A stretch of DNA of 64,000 nt from Ctena decussata (Eukaryota > Mollusca > Bivalvia > Lucinida > Lucinidae): contig OZ022511.1 in NCBI GenBank assembly GCA_963989385.1, forward strand, positions 4,464,001-4,528,000, given 5' to 3'. The translations under genes were made by a program, and so were the position numbers. Below the pieces are notes generated by a model that had not been told where the DNA came from, ran no database searches, and saw only the letters and a list, made by a program, of their open reading frames with translations. Below, piece after piece: positions 55,171 through 64,000 of this stretch; positions within the stretch are counted from its first letter, which is position 1; every line of letters begins with the position of its first letter.

Positions 55171-57165
55171 AACAAGAATTGTTACAGTGTGTAACAAATG
55201 TCCCGAAGGCCCCTTAAACTAATCTTTGAGCCCTAGTTGTGACCTTGACCTTGGGCATAGAACCTGAGTCTTGTACATGATATACATTGTCATTTCGATT
55301 TAATTTTCTGTTACGTTTAAATGCACTTTAGAAGTTTAAGAGGATTCAAGGGGACCTAATTCAACCCCCCAAAGCAAACTGTGTTGTGTCCTTGACATTG
55401 GGTGTGGGAACCTAAATGTTGCTTTTACATAACTTATCATTATTCTTTACTTTTCTTTACATTGCCATTTTGTCATACTTTACCTTTCAGTGAAGCTGAA
55501 TGAAAGTCGCTTCAGCAGTTCTTAGTCAGTTCAGAGACATGATTTGACCTCTGAGCCCTGACTGTGATCCTAACTTTGAGCAACAGAACCATAATTTGTT
55601 TGTGGCATATTCGCTCTTTGCTTTATACCTTTTATGAAGTTTAATGAAGTTTGTTTCAGTATATTTTGGTAATTGGGGATAAATGACTTCTCCTTTGACC
55701 TCCGGCTATGGCCTTGACCTTGGGCGTGGGAACCTATGTCTTGTGCATGGCAAATCTTCCCAATAGTTTTTATCTTTCTTTCAAATTTGCTTTGGTACTT
55801 TTCTGAGTAATTGCCGAGACATAATTTGACTTATGACCCCCCAGACTGTGACCTTGACCTTGGATTTGTGATCATAAATCTTGTATGCAATATACCTTCT
55901 CATTATGGTTTATCTTTATGTGAAGTTTGATGACATTCGCTTCAGGTTTTAAGTTAGGAAAGGTCTAGTGACAGTCGGCTGGTAATAGCCATTTTACGTT
56001 AAAATATTGATATATGTATTTCAGCCTATGCATCTGCACAGACCGACCAGATGGCTCGCTTTTCCTCTGTACAGTAGACAGAATTTGTAGACTGTTGTGA
56101 TGATAACAGGGAAGACTCCGAAAAGACAGCGGAGATGCACGGTTTATCGAAAATAAGCAGTAAGATCACTTCTTAGTAATCTGGTATCTGTTGACGGAAT
56201 AAAAATATATGAAATCGTGGCACTCGTTTATTTTGAAGTTTGAAGGTTGTAAAATAGTGCAATAAGATAATCAGTAATTCATACATGTATAAATGAGAGC
56301 GCAAAAACAAAAATTAAAGAAGGAAGCTTGCTGATAAATAGAATTTTCCCTTGGAATTAGCGTTTCTGATGTTATTTGCGCTGCTACCAGTCAACTGGCA
56401 ATAGGGATTTTACGAGGAAATTACTATTACCAGTCAACTGGCAATAGCGATTTTACGTTTAAATTGCCATTATCAATCAACTGGCAATAGCGAGTTCAAC
56501 GTAAAATGGCTATTACCAGTCAACTGTCAATAGCAATTTTAACGTAAAATCGCTATTGCCAGTCGACTGGCAATAGCCATTCCGTTTAAGTTATCACAGA
56601 AGCGAGATTTGACCTTTGACCCCTAATTGTGACATTGACCTTGAACCTGGCAACCGAAAGCTTATGTGCAACACACTTTCTCATTATGTTTCATCTTTCT
56701 GTGAAGTTTCATTAAAATTGCTTCAGTAGTTTATAAGTAATCGCTGAGACCAAATCTTGAGACACAATTTGACTTTTGACCCACCGTGGCCTTGACCTTG
56801 GGCGTAGGGACCTACGTCTTCTGCGCAACATACTTTATTATTATGTTTTATCTTTCTGTGAAGTTTTATTAAATTTGCTTCAGTAGTTTTAAAATTATCG
56901 CTGAGACACGATTTCGAGACACAATTTGAATTTTGACCCAATTGTGGCCCTGATCTTGGGCGTAGGGACCTAAGACTTGCGGGCGACACACCTTCTTATC
57001 ATGCTTTATTTTTCTGTGAAGTTTTATTAAATTTGCTTCAGTAGTTTTAAAGTTATCGCCGAGACACGATTTGTCACGTACAGACGGACTGACGGACGGA
57101 CAGTCGGACGGACGGACGGTGCGATTTTAATATGCCACCCGAAGTTCCACTGGGGGCATGAAAAC
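55171..57165 (+). mobile_element. Tandem-core element Q, 2 kb
   Basis: It begins AACAAGAATTGTTACAGTG. Units of about 150-200 bp follow, each with TTTGACCTTTGACCCC, GTGACCTTGACCTTGGGCG, CTTTCTGTGAAGTTTCATTA and CGCTTCAGTAGTTTTAAAGT. It ends with GACGGACGGACAG repeats and an ATGCCACCCGAAGTTCCACTGGGGGCAT-region hairpin. Same plan as P. A palindrome-rich insert lies at 55966-56590. Located in an ACSF2 intron. Confidence 0.75.
55966..56590. mobile_element. Palindrome-rich insertion in element Q
   Basis: The outer sequences CAGTCGGCTGGTAATAGCC (left) and CAGTCGACTGGCAATAGCC (right, inverted context) bound a segment with repeated CCAGTCAACTGGCAATAG and CGATTTTACGT words. The right 210 bp form alternating inverted copies. 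Element Q units continue on both sides. Confidence 0.6.
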
Positions 57166-57293
57166 TATTCCTTTGAAAGCTATGAACAAAGAACAGACAA
57201 AATCAACATAAATAAAAACAAACAAACAAAAAAAGTTTCATTGAGTCTGTTCAAAAGACTGCTTATTTCTAAAGTTATTCGTCGTACATGTAC

Positions 57294-57435
57294 CTGAACG
57301 TCCATGACTTTTGGATGCCTATAAAGCATCTGTTCAATCTCTAGGGGATTAATGTTTTCTCCTCCGCGAATGATGATATCTTTAATTCTACCACAAATTG
57401 TACAGTACCCTTCTTCATCCATGATACCTATATCT
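57294..57435 (-). CDS. ACSF2: Acyl-CoA synthetase family member 2-like, third-last exon
   Basis: The acceptor TTTCCAG at 57436 opens the exon at codon position 3. Continuing from a GG-ending exon it would give G-D, the TGD motif. It then reads 47 codons: [63 protein letters not shown] is the hinge/A8 motif of ANL adenylating enzymes, where the C-terminal domain rotates between adenylation and thioester formation. The donor is CAG|GTACAT. The upstream exons, including the P-loop AMP-binding motif, are not in this window and must lie right of 64000 if the gene is intact. Confidence 0.92.
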
Positions 57436-57777
57436 CTGGAAATACACAAACACCATATGCGTAAGCGCTGCTATCATACTTCACTGCAAGAAAGGAAAAC
57501 ATTTGCACTTCAGCGCTCTCTTCCAAACAACCTGCTTACCTATGGAGAGGACCGTAGCTAATGTTGAAAGAACATGTGGTCCGACCCAACTGCTTGGCAT
57601 ATTAAGAGGCAATAAAATATGTTTAAATTACACAACCTGCTATTCTGTTACGTTGTATTGATATTCGTTTTTTCTCAACATACATACAATTTATAGGGTT
57701 GAAATACAAAAATGTATTGCTTATCTACTTCTCGTCCGATTGTATACTGGATTAGCTTATAATCAACCGCTAATGAT

Positions 57778-58018
57778 ATTGATTGATTGATTATTTTGGG
57801 TTTAACGGCCCTTTGAGGCAGTATTTCAGCCTATATCGGGCCGTCTCCCAGAGAGAGAGAAAGAAGAAAGAAATGATAGACGAGAGAAAACAACGTCCAA
57901 ACAACCCCCACCCGCACCTACTGCAAGCACAGTAAGCCCTTGCCCTACAATGTTCCAAATCAAGAGGAAGCCCCGGCACTAGAAGTTACACACAGCACCA
58001 TCGCACCACCCGACCACC
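57778..58018 (-). repeat. SINE-like family A, copy 11
   Basis: A nearly full copy: GATTGATTGATT tail, GGGTTTAACGGCCCTTTGAG, CGGGCCGTCTCCCAGAG, CACCCGCACCTACTGCAAGC and an end at CATCGCACCACCCGACC. Lies in an ACSF2 intron. Confidence 0.85.
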
Positions 58019-59252
58019 CCCGCCGCTAATGATAAGTATATCAATCATTGTATAAGGCGAAAATAGTTTTTTTTTATTTATTTACCACCGACAAATATAA
58101 ATACGGAATATTTAAAGACAAACGTCACGGAGAGTCAAAAGGAGGGAGTACCGCCACATTTACCCTTAACCCATATATTCTTCGTATCTTTATAAACTGA
58201 ATGAGACAATTCATCATCTCAGTAGTGCCTGGTAATTTTAATCTATCATTTATATATAGCTTTTTCTGTAAACTGTAAGTAAGCAGTAAAAACATGTGAT
58301 CAAAAACAACGTGCTGCAGCGTCTAATCTGATTCTGCAATGTCTATGTATTTTTTATGGCAAGTTAGGAATTCATCTGGCAGAATACTCGTACTTCGTCA
58401 TCCAGGTTATTGAGTTTCGTCTTAGACAGGTAGATCTCCAGAGATCTTTCGGTGGATCTCCGAAACTTAACGACAGTATGCGATAATCGCAGGTGTCAAG
58501 GTATTTCCTGAGGCTAATATTTTCATCTCGATCATGATAAAATATCTATCTTTATGACTTTAATTGAATATTGATCACATTTCACGAGTCTCTTAGAATA
58601 GTCAGACTCATGCATTAAATAATTATGGTAATGTAATTAAACCTTTTGGATTTCCTTTGCATGATGCTGTCAGAACACATGATGATGATATTTTATAATA
58701 ATGATAATAATAATATGAAGAAGAAGAAGAAGAAGAAGAAGAATCATATTGTTATTATTATTATTCAAAGATGTTTGGTTCTTAAAAGGAATTGTCACGC
58801 TCCAGAAATCCAAAATGACTTTTGCAGCCAATAAGGGGGAAAAAGAGGTGCTTTTGGTTATTTACTAACAGTTCATGTCATTTAGTCTCTTAATGCAATG
58901 ATTATCAAAATTTTACGTGACCAAATTCTCTCTCTCTCTCTCAAACATAAAAAGACACAATGTGTGTTTGATTCAAACATAGAATTTAAGTTCAACATTA
59001 ACAAGAACAATAAATAAATAAAAAAATAAATAAATGAATTGTATGTCACACAATTGTATTACTGAGGGTTTTGTTAGAACAGTCAAGCAAAAATATAATT
59101 GATTGCACAAACTTTTGATTAAAAAAATATAATAATAAAAAAAAGGCTTGTGAAAATTAGTTTAATTAAAATTTCACGATTATAAAAACCTATAATTTAA
59201 TGAGTGAGTAAACATTATGCATTTATTTTATCGTTAAAGAGAACAGATTTTT
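58019..59252. other. Probable ACSF2 intron, no exon seen
   Basis: AT-rich. A (GAA)n tract lies at 58719-58742 and a CT tract at about 58929-58941. No upstream ACSF2 exon was found here. Confidence 0.45.
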
Positions 59253-59290
59253 TTCCACGACATGACAAAACGAACAAAGCCGTGTCACCA
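59253..59290. mobile_element. Family D-like MITE terminus at the satellite edge
   Basis: CCACGACATGACAAAACGAAC-AAAGCCGTG resembles the family D end (CGACACGAGAAAACCAACAAAGTGG) with several mismatches. It directly abuts the satellite boundary palindrome. It could be a decayed D copy or chance similarity. Confidence 0.4.
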
Positions 59291-59340
59291 CGCAAAATGT
59301 TATAACAACGCAAAATGTAATAAAGTTATAACATTTTGCG
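59291..59340. repeat. Boundary palindrome of the satellite
   Basis: CGCAAAATGTTATAAC (59291-59306) is the exact inverse of GTTATAACATTTTGCG (59325-59340), the start of monomer 1. A short extra CGCAAAATGTAATAA lies between them. Confidence 0.85.
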
Positions 59341-62300
59341 TCGATCAAAATTTTCCCCCTAACGCAATTTGCAATAAATTTCTACATACGAAGATACACT
59401 CTCGGTTTGAAGAAATATGATAAAACCCAGTGTTTTTAAGCATGATAAGCACATAACAAGTTCAGAAAAGACGATATCAAGTATCACTGTTCGATTTTAT
59501 TTTGCATATAATACATCTTAAAAGTTATAACATTTTGCGTCGATCAAAATTTTTCTCCTAACGCAATTTGTAATAAATTTCTACATTCGAAGATATACTC
59601 TCGGTTGAAGAAATATGATTTTAAGCATGGTAAGCACATAACAAATTCAGTAAAGACGATATCAAGTATCACTGTTCGATTTTATTTTGCATATAATACA
59701 TCTTAAAAGTTATAACATTTTGCGTCGATCAAAATTTTTCTCCTAACGCAATTTGTAATAAATTTCTACATTCGAAGATATACTCTCGGTTGAAGAAATA
59801 TGATAAACCCCCGTGTTTTTAAGCATGATAAGCACATAACAAGTTCAGAAAAGACGATATCAAGTATCACTGTTCGATTTTATTTTGCATATAATACATC
59901 TTAAAAGTTATAACATTTTGCGTCGATCAAAAGTTTTCCCCTAACGCAATTTGTAATAAATTTCTACATTCGAAGATATACTCTCTGTTGAAGAAATATG
60001 ATAAACCCCAGTGTTTTTAAGCATGGTAAGCACATAACAAGTTCAGAAAAGACGATATCAAGTATCACTGTTCGATTTTATTTTGCATATAATACATCTT
60101 AAAAGTTATAACATTTTGCGTCGATCAAAATTTTTCTCCTAACGCAATTTGTAATAAATTTCTACATTCGAAGATATACTCTCGGTTGAAGAAATATGAT
60201 AAACCCCAGTGTTTTTAAGCATGATAAGCACATAACAAGTTCAGAAAAGACGATATCAAGTATCACTGTTCGATTTTATTTTGCATATAATACATCTAAA
60301 AAGTTATAACATTTTGCGTCGATCAAAATTTTCCCCCCTAACGCAATTTGTAATAAATTTCTACATACGAAGATATACTCTCGGTTTGAAGAAATATGAT
60401 AAAACCCAGTGTTTTTAAGCATGATAAGCACATAACAAGTTCAGAAAAGGCGATATCAAGTATCACTGTTCGATTTTATTTTCATATAATACATCTTAAA
60501 AGTTATAACATTTTGCGTCGATCAAAATTTTTTCCCTAACGCAATTTGTATTAAATCTTTACATACGAAGCTATTCTCTCGGTTTGAAGAAATATGATAA
60601 AACCCAGTGTTTTTAAGCATGATAAGCACATAACAAGTTCAGAAAAGACGATATCAAGTATCACTGTTCGATTTTATTTTGCATATAATACATCTTAAAA
60701 GTTATAACATTTTGCGTCGATCAAAATGTTTCCCCTAACGCAATTTGTAATAAATTTCTACATACGAATATACACTTTCGGTTTCAAGAAATATGATAAA
60801 ACCCAGTGTTTATAAGCATGATAAGCACATAACAAGTTCAGAAAAGACGATATCATGTATAACTGTTCGATTTTATTTTGCATATAATACATCTTAAAAG
60901 TTATAACATTTTGCGTCGATCACAAATTTTCCCCTAACGCAATTTGTAATAAATTTCTACATACGAATATACACTCTCGGTTTGAAGAAATATGATAAAA
61001 CCCAGTTTTTATAAGCATGATAAGCACATAACAAGTTCAGAAAAGACGGTATCAAGTATCACTGTTCGATTTTATTTTGCATATAATACATCTTAAAAGT
61101 TATAACATTTTGCGTCGATCAAAATTTTGCCCTAACGCAATTCGTAATAAATTTCTACATTCGAAGATAAACAATCAATTTGAAGAAATATGATTAAACA
61201 CAGTGTTTATAAGCATGATAAGCACATAACAAGTTCAGAAAAGACGGTATCAAGTATCAATGTTCGATTTTATTTTGCACATAATACATCTTAAAAGTTA
61301 TAACATTTTGCTTCGATCAGAATTTTTCCCCTAACGCAATTTGTAATAAATTTCTACATTCGAAGATTTACTCTCGGTTGAAGAAATATGATAAAACCCA
61401 GTGTTTATAAGCATGATTAGCACCTAACAAGTTCGGAAAAGACGATATCAAGTATCACTGTTCGATTTTATTTTGCATATGATACATCCAAAATGTTATA
61501 ACATTTTGCGTCGATCAAAATTTTTCTCCTAACGCAATTTGTAATAAATTTCTACATTCGAAGATATACTCTCGGTTGAAGAAATATGATAAACCCCCGT
61601 GTTTTTAAGTATGATAAGCACATAACAAGTTCAGAAAAGACGAAATCAAGTATCACTTTTCGATTTTATTTTGCATATAATACATCTTAAAAGTTATAAC
61701 ATTTTGTGTCGATCAAAATTTTTCTCCTAACGCAATTTGTAATAAATTTCTACATTCGAAGATATACTCTCGGTTGAAGAAATATGATAAACCCTAGTGT
61801 TTTTAAGCATGGTAAGCACATAACAAGTTCTGAAAAGACGATATCAAGTATCACTGTTCGATTTTATTTTGCATATAATACATCTTAAAAGTTATAACAT
61901 TTTGCGTCGATCAAAATTTTTCTCCTAACGCAATTTGTAATAAATTTCTACATTTGAAGATATACTCTCGGTTGAAGAAATATGATAAACCCTAGTGTTT
62001 TTAAGCATGATAAGCACATAACAAGTTCAGAAAAGACGATATCAAGTATCACTGTTCGATTTTATTTTGCATATAATCCATCTTAATAGTTATAACATTT
62101 TGCGTCGATCAAAATTTTTCTCCTAACGCAATTTGTAATAAATTTCTACATTCGAAGATATACTCTCGGTTGAAGAAATATGATAAACCCCAGTGTTTTT
62201 AAGCATGAAACGCACATAACAAGTTCAGAAAAGACGATATCAAGTATCACTGTTCGATTTTGTTTTGCATATAATGCATCTAAAAAGTTATAACATTTTG

Positions 62301-64000
62301 CGTCGATCAAAATTTTCCCACTAACGCAATTTGTAATAAATTACTACATACGAAGATATACTCTCGGTTTGAAGAAATATGATAAAACCCAGTGTTTTTA
62401 AGCATGATAAGCACATAACAAGTTCAGAAAAGACGATATCAAGTATCACTGTTCGATTTTATTTTGCATATAATACATCTTAAAAGTTATAACATTTTGC
62501 GTCGATCAAAATTTTTCCCCTAACGCAATTTGTAATAAATTTCTACATACGAATATACATTCTCGGTTTGAAGAAATATGATAAAACCCAGTGTTTTTAA
62601 GCATGATAAGCACATAACAAGTTCAGAAAAGACGATATCAAGTATCACTGTTCGATTTTGTTTTGCATATAATACATCTTAAAAGTTATAACATTTTGCG
62701 TCGCTCACAAATTTTCTCCTAACGCAATTTGTAATAAATTTCTACATACGAATATACACTCTCGGTTTGAAGACATATGATAAAACCCAGTGTTTATAAG
62801 CATGATAAGCACATAACAAGTTCAGAAAAGACGGTATCAAGTATCACTGTTCGATTTTATTTTGCATATAATACATCTAAAAAGTTATAACATTTTGCGT
62901 CGATCAAAATTTTTCCCCTAACGCAATTCGTAATAAATTTCTACATTCGAAGATAAACCCTCAATTTGAAGAAATATGATTAAACCCAGTCTTTATAAGC
63001 ATGGTAAGCACATAACAAGTTCAGAAAAGGCGATATCAAGTATCACTGTTCGATTTTATTTTGCATATAATACATCTTAAAAGTTATAACATTTTGCGTC
63101 GATCAGAATTTTTCCCCTAACGCAATTTGTAATAAATTTCTACATTCGAAGATATACTCTCGGTTGAAGAAATATGATAAAACCCAGTGTTTATAAGCAT
63201 GATAAGCACCTAACAAGCTCAGAAAAGACGATATCAAGTATCACTGTTCGATTTTGTTTTGCATATAATACATCCAAAATGTTATAACATTTTGCGTCGA
63301 TCAAAATTTTTCCCCTGACGCAATTTGTAATAAATTTCTACATACGTGGATACACTCTCGGTTTGAAGACATATGATAAAACCCAGTGTTTTTAAGCATG
63401 ATAAGCACATAACAAGTTCAGAAAAGACGATATCAAGTATCACTGTTCGATTTTATTTTCATATAATACATCTTTAAAGTTATAACATTTTGTGTCGATC
63501 AAAATTTTTTCCCTAACGCAATTTGTAATAAATTTCTACATACGAAGATATTCTCCCGGTTTGAAGAAATATGATAAAGCCCAGTGTTTATAAGCATGAT
63601 AAGCACATAACAAGTTCAGAAAAGATGATATCAAGTATCACTGTTCGGTTTAATTTTCATATAATACATCTTAACAGTTATAACATTTTGCGTCGATCAA
63701 AATTTTTCCCCTAACGCAATTTGTAATAAATTTCTACAAACGAATATACACTCTCGGTTTGAAGAAATATGATAAAACCCAGTGTTTATAAGCATGATAA
63801 GCACATAACAAGTTCAGAAAAGACGATATCAGGTATCACTGTTCGATGTTATTTTGCATATAATACATCTAAAAAGTTATAACATTTTACGTCGATCAAA
63901 ATTTTTCCCTTAACGCAATTTGTAATAAATTTCTACATACGATGATACACTCTCGGTTTGAAGAAATATGATAAAACCCAGTGTTTTTAAGCATGATAAG
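59325..64000 (+). repeat. 198/199-bp satellite array with higher-order repeat
   Basis: Twenty-three complete monomers and one cut by the window end start at GTTATAACATTTTGCGTCGA. Starts are 59325, 59524, 59709, 59907, 60105, 60303, 60502, 60701, 60900, 61099, 61297, 61495, 61693, 61891, 62089, 62287, 62486, 62685, 62884, 63083, 63281, 63479, 63677 and 63876. Spacing is 198 or 199 except one 185-bp monomer with a deletion. Landmarks are CCTAACGCAATTTGTAATAA, GAAGAAATATGATAAAACCC and GACGATATCAAGTATCACTG. Diagnostic variants repeat every 9-10 monomers. No open frame. AT-rich. Confidence 0.97.

Noticed and set aside
53300..57130. GACGGACGGAC-type tracts as coding or regulatory repeats
   Set aside because: They recur at the 3' side of tandem-core elements and are part of those elements.
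59325..64000. CRISPR array
   Set aside because: Repeats are contiguous 198/199-bp monomers without unique spacers, and the locus is eukaryotic.

Overview
The window is non-coding-rich invertebrate nuclear DNA, most likely from a heterodont bivalve (clam-type) mollusc. The reasons are GT-AG introns several kb long, a bivalve-style C1q-domain gene, a vertebrate-like ACSF2 gene, and a dense mix of tRNA-derived SINEs, MITEs, Penelope and non-LTR fragments and about 150-bp tandem-core elements of the kind described in bivalves. The species is not determined.
Only two host genes can be supported, both on the minus strand. (1) A complete-looking two-exon C1q-domain gene: exon 1 at 30274-29551 (signal peptide and glycosylated coiled coil), a 4.9-kb intron, and exon 2 at 24645-24098 (C1q domain). 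It would encode 423 residues, and its stop codon overlaps an AATAAA signal. (2) The last three exons of an acyl-CoA synthetase family member 2-like gene (57435-57294, 54083-53973, 51165-51031). Splice phases agree and the poly(A) signal is at 50800-50795. The rest of the gene must lie beyond the right edge, so the satellite at 59.3-64 kb is probably intronic.
The remainder is layered repeats. 0-22 kb: scattered SINE-like family A, tRNA-SINE family C, MITE family D, a non-LTR remnant, foldback elements and a tandem array at 16.4-17.6 kb. 22-31 kb: an array of palindromic GGAAATTTCC units just downstream of the C1q gene, then the gene with a Penelope-like fragment in its intron. 31-39 kb: a 150-bp-period array holding a nested element with an 11-bp-phased CGT block, then a three-copy 382-bp tandem repeat interrupted by a family B element. 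39-45 kb: mostly unassigned. 45-48 kb: a three-level nest (MITE, TIR transposon, 5'-truncated non-LTR retrotransposon), with target duplications readable at every level. 48.6-50.4 kb: an inverted copy of 10.1-11.7 kb. 51-57 kb: ACSF2 exons separated by two long tandem-core elements. 59.3-64 kb: a 198/199-bp satellite with a 9-10-monomer higher-order repeat.
No rRNA, functional tRNA, CRISPR or prokaryotic features were seen. All identity and family statements come from reading by eye; no database search was run.
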